DNA from: Schistosoma haematobium
Lineage: Eukaryota > Platyhelminthes > Trematoda > Strigeidida > Schistosomatidae
Length of the DNA: 64,000 bases
Direction of reading: 5' to 3'
Assembly: GCF_000699445.3 (NCBI RefSeq)
Contig: NC_067196.1
Coordinates: 92,977,864 to 93,041,863, forward strand
Position 1 is the stretch's first letter. Each line of letters starts with the position of its first letter. This document shows, piece by piece, positions 50,684-62,042 of this stretch. The position numbers and the translations under genes were made by a program. A model generated the notes under the pieces. That model searched no databases and was not told where the DNA came from. It worked only from the letters and a program-made list of their open reading frames with translations.

Positions 50684-51315
50684 ATATCGAAGGTCGTGAA
50701 TTCACTCTTTTCACTGACCATAAACCTCTTAATTTCTCGTTAAGCTCCTCTTCAGACAGGTGTTCACCTCGTGAGTCTTGACAACTGGACTACATTTCGC
50801 AGTTTGCTTCAGATATTCAACACATTTCTGGAGCAAACAATGTAGCCGCAGACGCTTTGTATCGCACAACTTCCTTGAACAGTTTCCAAGGAATCGACCT
50901 TCTTAAACTCGCCGAGCTTCAAAAAGAAGACACTTCATCACGAGTTATCGTCTACAAACCTCAAACTACGCATCAAACAGATGGGAACAGGTAAGGAAAC
51001 TTTACTTTGTGACACATCTACAGGTAGGGATCGCCCAATCGTGCCAAAACGTTATCGGCGCAACGTCTTCAATACGTTGCACAAACGTTCTCATCCAGGT
51101 GTTCATGCAACCATCAAGCTTATGGCAGAACGGTTTTGCTGGCCTGGCATGAATAAAGACGTGAGGGAGTGGGCATGCTCCTGTGTAGGCTGCCAGAAAT
51201 CTATGGTTATCAGACACAATAAATGTCCCTTAGACTCGTTTAAAACTCCCGATGCTCGTTTCGACCATGTTCATCTGAATTTGGTAGGATCTTTACCAGA
51301 TTCAAATTATTACTC
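50684..51315 (+). pseudogene. Gypsy RNase H end and integrase zinc-binding domain
   Basis: EGREFTLFTDHKPLNFSLSS (RNase H), IQHISGANNVAADALYR, then 50,981-51,315 with VFNTLHKRSHPGVHATIKLM and AERFCWPGMNKDVREWACSC followed by VGCQKS (the HHCC finger H..H..C..C), and DHVHLNLVGSLPDSNY at the start of the integrase core (the expected Asp is replaced by Asn, HLNLVG). Two stops lie upstream of 50,981. Confidence 0.78.
51308..51315 (+). repeat. Target-site duplication of the foldback element, left copy
   Basis: TATTACTC; the right copy at 52,508-52,515 is TAATACTC (7 of 8 match). Confidence 0.8.
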
Positions 51316-52507
51316 GGCGAGACTCTAATTTAAGGACGACCTTTGAACGAATCTTATGTGACCATGACAATTATTAGCCAATCAGAAGACAGTTGGTATA
51401 AAGTGAGAATATATTGTAAGTAAGTAATGAATTACAGTAGATATTCTTCTTTTACATGATTTAAAAACTTGTTAAGCTTTGATAAAGGTTCAGAGGCTCT
51501 GAATTCATAATGCATATTATACAGAAACTCGTCCATAGGGTTAGTGGTTAGGGTTGTAGCCTGTAAGTAGACACATATTCTCTAAAATCCAATGTAAACC
51601 GATCGCATGCTAGCACCCTAATCCTAACCTAACCCTAACGTAACCCTAAACCCTAATCTAACCCTAAACTTAACCTAACCCTAAATCCTAATCTAACCAT
51701 AACCTTAGCCCTAATCTAACCCTAACCAAACCTAACCCTAAACCCTAATCTAACCCAAAAACCCTAACCTTCACCCTAACCTAACCAAACCTAACCTTAA
51801 ACCCTAATCTAACCCAAAAACCCTAACCTTAGCCCTAAACCCTAATCTAACTCTAACCTTAACCTAACCCTAAACCCTAATCTAACCCTAACCTTAACCT
51901 AACCCTAAATCCTAATCTAACCCTAACCTTAACCCTAATCTGACCCTAACCTTAACCTAACCCTAAACCCTAATCTAACCCTAACCTTAACCTAACCCTA
52001 AATCCTAATCTAACCCTAACCTTAACCCTAATCTAACCCAAAAACCCTAACCTTAGCCCTAAACCCTAATCTAACCCTAACCATAAACCCTAACCTTAAC
52101 CTAATCGTTAACCCTAATTTTAACCCCAAACCCTAACCCTATGGACGAGTTTCTATACAATATGCATTATGAATTCAGAACTTCTGAACCTTTATCAAAC
52201 CTCAACAAGTTTTTAAATCATGTAAAAGAAGAATATCCACTGTAATTCATTACTTTCTTGTAATATATTTTTACTTTATACTGTCTTCTGATTGGCTAAT
52301 AATTGAAATTGCTCAGACGCTTCTCATTGGCTCGTCCCTAAATTATAGTTTCGCCGTCCCATCTGTTGTAACCTCTCATTAATCACCTACTCTCTAAAAT
52401 CCGCTGTGAACCGATCGTATGTTAGCAGCGCGTGTTGAACTTGGCTCCGTGACCTTGAAATTGCTCAAACGCTTCTGATTGGCTCGTCCCTAAATTAGAG
52501 TCTCGCC
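51316..52507. mobile_element. Foldback (long inverted repeat) DNA element with telomere-like core
   Basis: Both ends show GGCGAGACTCTAATTTA as an inverted repeat. The arms (about 230 bp left, about 365 bp right, the right with an extra internal duplication of a GAAATTGCTCA block) are closely similar, including an inner stretch of about 160 bp ending CTCGTCCATAGGGTT. Between the arms lies the telomere-like array. The 8-bp duplication and the exact restoration of the gypsy integrase frame (SNYYS then [12 protein letters not shown]) show it inserted as a unit. An 8-bp duplication fits hAT or Merlin transposons. No transposase is present, so it would be non-autonomous. Confidence 0.85.
51610..52142 (+). 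repeat. Degenerate telomere-like (CCCTAA)n array
   Basis: About 530 bp of CCCTAA, CCTAAC and CCCTAAAC variants with CCCTAATCTAA interspersed, C-rich strand on plus. Trematode telomeres are known as TTAGGG. Longer-period order is visible (CCCTAATCTAACCCTAACC recurs many times), so it is a higher-order repeat rather than a fresh telomere. It is internal to a transposon, not a chromosome end. Confidence 0.9.
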
Positions 52508-53403
52508 TAATACTCTTATCTCTTAACCTGCGTCGACCGTTTCACTCGATGGCCAGAAGCAGTACCTATCAAGGACATCACTGCTGGAACAGTGGCTCGC
52601 GCCTTCGTTGAACGATGGGTAGCAAACTTCGGCTGCCCTTCAACCATCACTACAGACCGCGGACGTCAGTTTGGATCTGATCTTTTCCGTCGTCTGACCA
52701 CACTTTTAGGAATCACTCGATTCCGAACGACCGCCTACCACCCACAGGCAGACGGGTTGGTGGAACGTTTTCACCGACAACTAAAGGCTTCTCTATCAGC
52801 TGCAAACGTTTCACAGTGGACTGACGCTCTTCCACTCGTCTTACTAGGTATTCGCAATGCAGTGAAAGCTGACATTGGATACACTGCAGCTCAACTCGTT
52901 TATGGAACGACACTTCGACTTCCAGGAGAATTCGTGGATCCTTAATCCTCTTCAATGAACACGAATCTAACCTCCTACACGAACAGGCTTACAAACGCAA
53001 TGCGTTCAGTTAAATCTGCTTCCACTCGACCACAACCTGACTCACGATATGGTACACACGTCTTCGTATGTCGAGACTCGCATAGACGACCATTCGAATC
53101 AGCATACGAAGGACCTTTCAAAGTTCTTCAACGTGAATCTAAGTACTATATAGTCGATAAGAACGGAACAAACGATAGCATCAGCATCGATCGCTTAAAA
53201 GCAGCGTATTTAGAAGGAAATCATATTCACGTCGACTTTCCTTCGGTACAATCGCACAACACGACTCCTACGCTTACAATACCCCAACCGACAGGCAACA
53301 CACACGATGATACTTCCGTGGTATCAGAAAATAAACTTAAGACGATGCGTTCTGGAAGAAGAGTAAGATTTCCAGAACATTTAAACGATTATTGCACGTA
53401 AGG
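52508..53403 (+). pseudogene. Gypsy integrase core and C-terminal tail
   Basis: [20 protein letters not shown] (with the first catalytic region just upstream), [20 protein letters not shown] (second Asp in TDRGRQF), [20 protein letters not shown] (Glu in VERFHR). The D,D,E pattern is recognisable except for the changed first Asp at HLNLVG before the insertion. One stop at 52,943, then 52,955-53,401 with FVCRDSHRRPFESAYEGPFK, YIVDKNGTNDSISIDRLKAA and RRVRFPEHLNDY, the typical gypsy tail. Confidence 0.85.
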
Positions 53404-53703
53404 CACTACTTGACATTTTATATTATCTCGATTTTTCTTTTTACGATAAATAATGTTTAAAAAAAACGATTTCAATATGCTTAGATATTTATATTTTCAT
53501 TTCAAAAAAGACAAACACAAAAACAACATAAAAACCCTTTTTAACGATATTACGTGTACATGAGTTTATTTTCCATTTATTTCGTCGGCATTGTGTTCTT
53601 ACGCGCGTACGAGTGTATTTCGACATGCACTTACATTTTCTTCTTTCTTTTCCAGGACGGCTGGGGAAGAACGATGAAGTTTACGAGGAGCCAAAATTTT
53701 TAT

Positions 53704-53993
53704 TGTACTTTTTTCGACACTGGATGCTGACCAGATTAGTTTTAGTGGACTAATCTAGCTGAAGGCACTCGGTCATGCATGCGCACCAGATCACGTGTGG
53801 GAACGCCGTGCTCAACTGCTACTGCAATCGCCAGCCGGATTAGATCAGATAATTCCGATATACTGGCAATCGTCAAATACAACTTCTGATCTACTCGATT
53901 CTGTCTTTTGATTTCTCTTGGTGGGTACGAGTTATATTAGGTGTTACTGGTAAAAGCGTTGTCAAACACTGAATACCTGTGCCATCTTCAACA
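53704..53993 (+). mobile_element. Ty3/gypsy LTR (3' LTR of the deleted element)
   Basis: About 290 bp beginning TGTACTTTTTTCGACACTGG and ending CCATCTTCAACA. Shares GATGCTGACCAGATTAGTT with the 5' fragment at 50,612-50,683. Confidence 0.68.
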
Positions 53994-54040
53994 CCGTCAG
54001 ACAATAGCTCATACCAAGTTCTTCCGGTTGTGTACAACTA

Positions 54041-54600
54041 ATGCAACCTTTGAAAGATTCGCTTAAAGGAAAACCAAAAGAATTCAAGCTGACTTCTGTG
54101 TCTATTAAACAACCAAGGAATAAACCGGCTCAAGTACCTACGATGACATATCCGAATTCCCATTCCCCACTCACTTTGATAGTGGAAGATTGGGACAAAG
54201 CAGTAGGGGTATCCTTAAGCAACTAGTTGAAAACTCCTGGAAACCGATTGCACTGTTCTCAAAAAGACCTACTCAAGCAGCGACAAAACATTCTACCTTA
54301 GGATGAGAACTTCTCGCAATCCACCTAACCGTTAATCATTTCAGACACATGTTGGAAGGTAGGAAATTCACAGTTTATATGGATCCTAGACCACTAATCA
54401 ACGCACTGAAAGCTAGAGCCGATAAATATTCTCCTATATAGGTCCGACACATGGAATGTACATCACAGTTCACCTGTGATACACGACATGTCAAAAGTCA
54501 GGAAAACCAGGCAACAGATGCAATATCTCATCCAAAAATAACCATAATACAACAATCTAACGACAATTTCGAGGCGGTCTGAGAAAGCCAATGAAAGGGT
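54041..54600 (+). mobile_element. Ty3/gypsy RNase H relic
   Basis: Reads DWDKAVGVSLSN, LLAIHLTVNHFRHMLEGRKF in shifting frames, YMDPRPLINALKARADKYSP and SQFTCDTRHVKSQENQATDA. This matches the gypsy RNase H pattern DasdkAvGvsL and hFRhmLEGR.FtvyTDHrPL, with the TDH motif changed to MDP. Frameshifted. Confidence 0.72.
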
Positions 54601-54765
54601 CAAGAAATAAAAACCTAATAACAATAAAAATTTTAGTCTTTAATGAGCACAGCTACCATCATCTATTGAAGAAAACATGATTAAATATGACATGAACAAG
54701 GTGATGAATTGATACTTCGTTCACCAAAATATAGGAAAATCAATATTTAGTAACTTTCAAAATCT

Positions 54766-57575
54766 GCAACTTCAACTGCAGCCCTTCTAGTGATACACCG
54801 GTTCTAAGCTCGAGAAAAAGAGGAGGGTCTGGCACAGAGTCAGCAATACTATTACGCGGAAAACAACCTTGCCGAAAGCGCCGAACGACAGGAACAAATT
54901 AAACTATTTAAATTCTTCATTAGGAGTTGAAGGATCTTCATCCAGAAGAATTATGACACCTCATGGTGACAGTCAAGATTCTTCGAAAGCCACGAGGTCA
55001 ATGTCCATTCTAGCAACAACAGCAACGGTTAACATAGATAATTGAAATGTTCGGACAATGTGCGAGACTGGAAGGACTGATCTAATAATTAAGGAAATGC
55101 GGAGATACAACATGAATGTTCACGGAATCAATGAAAACCAAATCTGCACAGTAAAGGTTAGATTCAGGAGAGCTGCTGCTGCACTCTGGTTACGAAGAAG
55201 GAAATGCTTTACACACTCAGGAACTTGCTCTGATAATGTACAAAGAAGCATATGGAGCACTCACAGGATGAAAACCTTATCAACCCGGAATAATCAACGC
55301 ATCTTTCAAAAGAAGGTAAGGAGGGAGTCACAATGTTATCCAATGTTATGCACCAACCAATGATAGCAATGATGATGATAAAGATCAGTTCTATGAGAGG
55401 CTACAATCAATCGTAGCCATGTGTGCAGGGAAGGACATGATGGGAGACCTAAACGTTAAATTCGGAGTGGACAACACCGAGTATCCAGATATCGTGGAAC
55501 GACACTGACTGATTGGGAGAAACGAACGAGAATGGTGACAGATTTGCAAATTAGTATGCATTCAAAAAAATGATCATAGGTGGTACTACTATATTTCTCC
55601 ACAAACACATACACAAAGTTGCGTGTGTCTCACTGGATTATACCACACAAAACCAACTCGATCATATTTGCATCATTAAAATATTCACAAGGTCAATGGA
55701 GAACGTGAGAACCTGGAGAGGAACTGACATAGCTTCAGATCACCATCTACCTGGTGGTTGCCAAGAAGAAAACTGATGCTAGAGAAACACTGGACAACTG
55801 GAGAAATAGTACTCTAAAAGTTCAATACAGACTTCCTTCGATATACTGACAAACTCAACCAATTCAAGATAACTCTCAACAACAGGTTTCAAGCCGTACA
55901 AGATTTACTCAAAGAAGAAGAAAATACTATGGAGGACAATTGGAAAGGGATCACAGAGGCGTTAACATCAACGTTTCAGGAAATGCTAGGTCGCAACAAG
56001 CATCACCATAAGGAATACATCTCCATCAAAACCCTCAACAAGATTCAAGAAAGGAAGAACAAGAAGACAGAAACTGACAACAGAGAAAGTCAAGGCACAA
56101 ACTGAATACACAGAAGCAACAAGTAAGTGAAGAGGAACATTGGAGCTGACAAACAAAGATATATGGAAGACCTAGCAACGAAGAGGGAAAAAGTCACAAC
56201 AGGAGGAAATATGAAACAACTATATGACAAGACGAAGAAACTGACAGGGAAATATAGTAAACCAGAGCGACCGGTCAAGGATAAAAGGGATAAGACCATC
56301 ACAGAGATTCAAGAACAGATGGGTAGAATACTTCGAGGAACTCTTGAGTAGACCCGCCCCACTTAACCCAACGGACATCGAAGCATCACACACAGACCCT
56401 CCTATAGTTGTCACTACACAAACGAACGAAGAGACCAGAATGGCCCGTCATCAGACAAATCAATAGTGGGAAAGCAGCACGAACTGAAAATATGCCACTT
56501 GAAGTACTGAAGTCACACATAGAAGTAACTGCAAACATGCTCTGCTCTCCATTCAGGAACATTTGGGAGAAAGAGCAAGTGCCAACTAACTGGAGATATC
56601 AGCTAATGTGAAAACTACAGAGGAATCACACTACTATCGGTATCAGGATAAGTTCTCAACAGTGTTGCTGAACCGAATGGAAAATTCAGTAGACGCTCAA
56701 CTCCGAGTTCAACAAGTTGGATTCTGTGAGGACCAGGCGAGCACACGCCAAATCGCGAAACTATAGATCATTGTTGGGCAATCAATTATATGGAACGTCT
56801 CACTATAAATCACCTTCTTTGGCTATGAGAAATCAAACGACGGCATGAGTAGGAGAACCTTATGGAACCGACTTTGACACTATGGAGTGAGTAACTGAGG
56901 AGATCATCGACATCATACGGATTTCTTACAACGGACTACACTACAAAGTCGTACATGGATGGCAGGTGACAGACGCATTCCAACTGACAACTGGTGTCAT
57001 ATAGGGCTGCTCTCTCTCTCCGTCTCCCTCTCGTATGTTGGTTAACTAGATTATGAAGACCCTCACACGTGATGGGATGCACGGAACACAATGAACAGCT
57101 CGGAATGAATTCGCAGATGAACTGACCCTTCTATCCCATAGACACCAACAAATGCAGACAAAGATAATTAGTGTAGCAGAAGCCTCTGCTTCATTGGTCC
57201 TCAGCGTACACAAGAGAAAAACTGACATCCTCAAATACAACACAGAGAACACCTAACAAACCAATCACACTTGATGAAGATGATTTGGAATCTTTCATCA
57301 TAGATGAACGAAAAGGATTTGATGAAGACGTAAAGGTGAGGATTGGCAAAGTGAGGGCAGTATTCCTCTAGTTGAACGGCATATAGAACTTACAACAACT
57401 GTCAACCAATATCAAAGTCATAATCTTCAATACGAACGTCGAGATAGCTCTACTGTACAAAGCTGAAACTTCAACAACTACTACAACCGTCATCAAAAAA
57501 GCACAGGTATTTATATGGAGAATTCTGGTCGATGACCTATGCTCCTCCATGAGGGTTGACTGTCGTAGGGAAGTA
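54766..57575 (+). mobile_element. Decayed RTE-A copy 2 of a near-identical pair
   Basis: Bases 54,766 to about 56,957 match 15,645-17,838 almost perfectly, including every premature stop. This copy then continues through the RT end (tracking 9,320-9,480) and C-terminal remnants (SIIDERKGFDEDVKVRIGKV) to a 3' motif near 57,550 (GATGACCTATGCTCCTCCAT). It is therefore the longer representative. Confidence 0.8.
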
Positions 57576-57683
57576 ATAAGGGATGCTTATTAGATGTTTA
57601 GTGAACTGAATTCCTGATTGATCTCAATGGCAAAGGGATAAAGAACAAAGGAATCTGATTTTATGTCACTAAAAATTTGATTC

Positions 57684-57998
57684 TGTTGAAGATGTTACAG
57701 GTATTTGTAGTTTGACAACGCTTTGACTAGTAACACCGTACCCATCAAGTGAAATTAAAAGTCAGAAGCGACAGGGTTCGAAGATATATTTGATAGGTCA
57801 TCGATATATATAGGATCGACTGATCTAAACTGGCTAGATATTGCAGGGGATGTTGATCACGACGTTCCCACTCGTGATCTGGTGCGGATGCATAACCGAG
57901 CGCCTTCAGATAGGTGAGTCCATTAAAACTAATGTGATCAGCATCCAATATCAAAGACTTACAGAGCTATTTATTTTGGGGATTTATTTACTACTACA
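57684..57998 (-). mobile_element. Ty3/gypsy solo LTR
   Basis: Minus strand starts TGTAGTAGTAAATAAATCCC and ends CATCTTCAACA, about 315 bp, the same family as 50,612 and 53,704. No internal region attached. Confidence 0.65.
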
Positions 57999-58689
57999 TT
58001 GTCTTTTGATGTTCACCCCCAGCAATATGCACATTTTTGATGGTTATCTTTATTGATGTTCCCCCTGTATAATCGCTAGCCGTCCCATTCCTCCGTTTAG
58101 TAACCGTCCTTTTCATTGGATGCCATATAGATTGCTTCTCCAAAATAAGATATTAAGAGAGTGTATTATTAATTTTTAACTTGGTAACCAGTGTCATATG
58201 TGATTAAATCACAATTATCTTTATCTAAGACTCCATGTAATCCGTCGACTTTATCATTACTCTGAGGATCAGGTCAACAACTAATTTGTTTCCATCACCA
58301 TATTTTAAGGATGTTCAGTGATACATTTCAAATTAAGCTGTATGGAAACCTTCATAACAATAAACATCCATATAACCACTAGATTCCAGCTGTTATTAAT
58401 CAAGAAATCATATCTCTGATGGCATCATTATTCTATTGTTTAATACAGTAGTTTGCCGTAAAAAATGTTTAAACAATTATTCCTGTCGTGAAAACTAAAG
58501 TTTGAAGGTATACATTGATTTTACTGTTTAATTTAACCAATTTTCACAAACACCACAGTAACGGATAAAATCAACAGAAATACCTGGGAAATACTTATTG
58601 AATCTAGAACATGGTCTAGCTGTTGAAATTACTACAATCTCCACAAAGCCCCTTCTGATACTTGTTGAATTATTTTTTTCTGGTTAGTG
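57999..58689. other. Unannotated AT-rich interval
   Basis: No recognisable coding, RNA gene or repeat signature. Confidence 0.4.
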
Positions 58690-58800
58690 TGTTTTTAGCG
58701 AGTTAAATTTCTACGGGATGGGGTCGCTAACCCCATGCTCAACCCTACTTTTTTATCCGGGCTTGGAAGCGGCAGTAACCCAAGAGGGGCTTTGGAAGGA
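58690..58800 (-). mobile_element. RTE-A 5' end, inverted
   Basis: Plus-strand TTTAGCGAGTTAAATTTCTA and CGGGATGGGGTCGCTAACCC, GGGCTTGGAAGCGGCAGTA are the reverse complement of the RTE-A 5' end. It lies about 190 bp left of a plus-strand RTE-A 3' end. Confidence 0.65.
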
Positions 58801-58984
58801 TTTAGGGAACTACTTGCAAGACATATCTAAAACTGATATGTATTCCTTTTAATACTTAGGACGCTAATTTCTTTTAATAATAACTTTCTTATTTATTTAA
58901 CCTTAAGCACAGAGTCTAGTTCATACAATTTTGAAATGATCCTACTCGTATAATTAAGATAGTGGACAATTATCAACTAAACAT

Positions 58985-59360
58985 AATAAGCTTCAGATTG
59001 AATACAATATTTATAAATAGTTGTCTATGCAAGATACTCAACATCCTTTGGCCGGATACAATCAGCAACAGCCTTATGTGGGAGAGGACAAACCAAATTA
59101 GGAAAAGACGATGGAGTTGGTGGATAGGACATGCATTACCGAAATCACCAAACTGCACCACAAGACAAGCCCTATCTTAGAGTCCTGAAGGGAAGCGAAA
59201 AAGAGGAAGGCCAAAGAACACATTACGTCGGGAAATAGAAGCAGATATGAAAAGGATGAGTAACAACTGGAAAAGATAGCCCATGGCAGGGTTTGATGAA
59301 GAGTGCTGGTAGGCAGCCTATGCTCCTCTACGAGGAGTAACACGCGTAATTAAGTAAGTA
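58985..59360 (+). mobile_element. RTE-A 3' end, 5'-truncated
   Basis: Reads [40 protein letters not shown], then [18 protein letters not shown] in a shifted frame, and ends with the GGCAGCCTATGCTCCTCTAC block and a (TAAG)n tail. Together with the inverted 5' end on its left it may be one rearranged insertion. Confidence 0.75.
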
Positions 59361-60389
59361 ATATTTGTTTAGCAAGGTTTAATCATTTTCCTGAGCAGTA
59401 GCAGTACAAAAAACACACTCAATTTATGATATACTAATCAATTATTATATTTAATATTCTTACGAAACACTTGTTAACTGTTATTCATTTTCATCTCTGT
59501 TGATATTAGATGATACCTGTAGTTAGTAATTCACCAGTGTATTGAATTTTACACACCTAAACAATGCTGGCGATTGCGCTCAACTGAAAATTAATGACAG
59601 AAAAAAATATAATAATGTGAATGGATATTATATTGATAAACAGTGTATAGGTTATCATTAGCTTCTACTAGCGAAATTAAACAATCAGATGAGCTACGTT
59701 AATCCTAGCCATTCACAGTACTGTAGAGGTATTCACACAAAAACTGAGTAATTTACCATCTTACTTGTTCTCATGGAAACTGAATAACGTCTAGAATTTT
59801 TAATATATGAAATGAACAATTTAGTAGTGTGGTTTGACCGCATGGGAATCCAAGTAGATGATATACAATGTTATATCACTCAGTTGATGTTGTTATTATC
59901 ATAAAATACTATGTGCTACAGTTTCGAATGTTTGGTGTTTAGAATATGATGTATTAATATCACGTCAGGTAAATGTTTATTCATTCGCTACAATGGTCTG
60001 TATAAATAGTCATATGCAGTTTGTTAAATTTCGTAGTTTGCACAATAATTATGGACTTAGTGATACAGAACCTGATGATAAAGTTATTGAAAACAATTTT
60101 AAACTCAAAATATTCTGTGAGTAATTTGAAACTGAACAAATCAATATCCAAGCCATTACAAGTCAAAGGTCAACAACATCCAATCAAAATCAAGATTGAT
60201 AGATTGAATTGTTTATCATATGTAGATAATAAGAGAGGGGATTTGTGCATATTATAGCAATTTCTATAGTTGAGATCATGAGTTAATTGAAGATACACCA
60301 ACATGGAAAAACTGGAAGCACTGGATGGAACACAAATAGAATGACATGTTCCACTTTCTTGTTATTGCCATAAAACGTAGAGGAGACGA
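59361..60389. other. AT-rich interval, nothing recognised
   Basis: Only short open stretches with A/T-driven composition. No domain or repeat signature. Confidence 0.4.
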
Positions 60390-61130
60390 GACAGTTCAAC
60401 GGTTGGTTGGTCAAAAAAGTATCTGGATTTCAATTGTTTTTGTTCAGTCAGTTACAAGAAGACACTGGTCAAAACACTAACTTATGGGGTAAAAAGGATA
60501 TGTGCCACCGACAAACTGGAAGAATTGATCAACGTTGAAAAATGTCTAAGAAACAACTGCTACCCACATAAACGTGATGATGAATATAAAAACCTAAAGA
60601 AAATAGGACAGAAGTGGTTATGGTCAATAAAAACCCATATCTGTGAATCTCAACTTCAAAAGTGATAATGTCGTAAACACAATCAGCAGGAAACTGAATA
60701 CTGCACTAACCAGAACTTATCCCGCAGCCGAACTATTAATTCTGTATAAAACAACAATAACCCAATCAAAGGTCGACAAGAACCCCTTTCATATTACCGC
60801 CAACTGTGTTTATAGATTTACATGTACCTGCCAAAGAAGCTACATTGACCAAACAGAAAGAAGAGCATATTTTAAATTTTTTGAGCATATCTCAAAAAGC
60901 CCCAAAACAAAAGAAAGAAAGACTAAACAATGCAATCAACAAACATCTCTTGGATATAGAATATCAGGTCGATACCTTGCAGTCTTTCATGGTAGTTAAT
61001 AAACAACCAAATTACAGTCTTCTGAAGTTTTGCTGAAGCCGTTACTATCGGACATCAAAAACCTGATTTATGTGTTCATAAGGAGACGGTTATCAATCAT
61101 TCCTTGCCTTGGTGACAAATATTCCGTCGT
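60390..61130 (+). mobile_element. Penelope-like element relic with GIY-YIG remnant
   Basis: Frames give YLNFNCFCSVSYKKTLVKTL, RICATDKLEELINVEKCLRN and NNCYPHKRDD (post-RT region), then 60,643-60,999 with NPFHITANCVYRFTCTCQRS and YIDQTERRAYFKFFEH. The VY..tC.C...YIgqT.R pattern is the GIY-YIG nuclease start of Penelope-like elements. Stops between the parts. Confidence 0.65.
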
Positions 61131-61558
61131 TGAATCTTAAACTTCTTTCTTTAACTCTTTCTTGCATTTATTGCATCATTGAGTTTTATTTCAACTATCT
61201 TCCAGATTTTTATGCTGCATTGGTAGTATCATGCATAAGTAAGTAAGTAATCTTATTTTATTAACTGAGTTCTACTCATTTTATACATATCAATGTTGAC
61301 TCATTATGTAATCACTTGTTTCTAACCGTTTTAACTCTTATCACAATCGATGTTGTAGAGTGTTCTTTCACACAAGCTCTATATTTACAATGTTCAGTCA
61401 GTTAAATTTATTTACATCCTTGTTATACTATACTAATATGTCTTCAGCATAATTTCCAACTAAATTATATGTAATTCTGATATTTTAAGACTCGAATATT
61501 GCAAGAACAATTAAATAGTACTATAGAGATAAATAGAATACTTTAATAACTAAATCAC
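61131..61558. other. AT-rich interval downstream of the Penelope relic
   Basis: No gene recognised. Presumably intronic if 61,559-61,827 is an exon. Confidence 0.35.
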
Positions 61559-61827
61559 CTTGTTGTAGTAACGCCGGATACCAACGACGCCAAAACAAGC
61601 ATTGACGGTGACGTGGTCTTGTGCTAACGAGAAGGTTTGCCGGAGCTGAACGAAAAACGATGTAGGCCTTTGTACTATTTCGAAATTCAGGCCATCCAAT
61701 GAATGGATTTTTACGCCCTTGTTTATGATTCAGTGAATCTTCTAACTCACCTCCAGTTATTTCATCTGGACCTTCTGGATTTACATTATCAGTCACGTGT
61801 CGACCATCTGGTAAAATATTAGGATCC
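61559..61827 (-). CDS. Probable exon of an unidentified host gene
   Basis: On the minus strand a TTTGTTTAAAG acceptor precedes 269 nt (phase 1 in, 1 nt left over) ending at a GTGATT donor. It encodes DPNILPDGRHVTDNVNPEGP, then GRKNPFIGWPEFRNS, STRPRHRQCLFWRRWYPALL and QQ. The first part is acidic and polar, the second Arg/Trp-rich. The codon pattern and lack of A/T bias differ from the surrounding DNA. I do not recognise the family, and no neighbouring exon could be linked in this window. Confidence 0.5.
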
Positions 61828-61829
61828 CT

Positions 61830-62042
61830 TTAAACAAAAATTTAATACCAATTATTGAAAGCCGACAATATGAGGTCCGCTTATGAAACTGCAACAAAAC
61901 TATTGCTTTCGAAATAAAATAAAAACTAATATGGGTTAATTATTAAATTACATAAAATGAGGATGTAGATTTACGAAAATGAGCATCAGATACCACGTGG
62001 GACAAGGAACATAAATGAATTGATCAAAGTTGCCATACCACA
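61830..62042. other. Sequence between exon and RTE-C relic
   Basis: No distinct feature beyond the polypyrimidine-rich acceptor side of the exon. Confidence 0.3.

Larger units (their letters stand above)
50612..53993 (+). mobile_element. Internally deleted Ty3/gypsy element, split by a foldback element
   Basis: A 72 bp LTR start (TGTAGCGGTAAATAAATCCC...) joins directly to RNase H coding sequence at 50,684, so gag, protease and RT are missing. RNase H, integrase and a C-terminal tail follow, then an LTR at 53,704-53,993. The integrase is interrupted at 51,316-52,507. Confidence 0.72.

Noticed and set aside
51610..52142. Chromosome end or ancestral telomere fusion
   Set aside because: The array is degenerate, bounded by inverted arms, and lies inside a unit with a target duplication in a gypsy gene.
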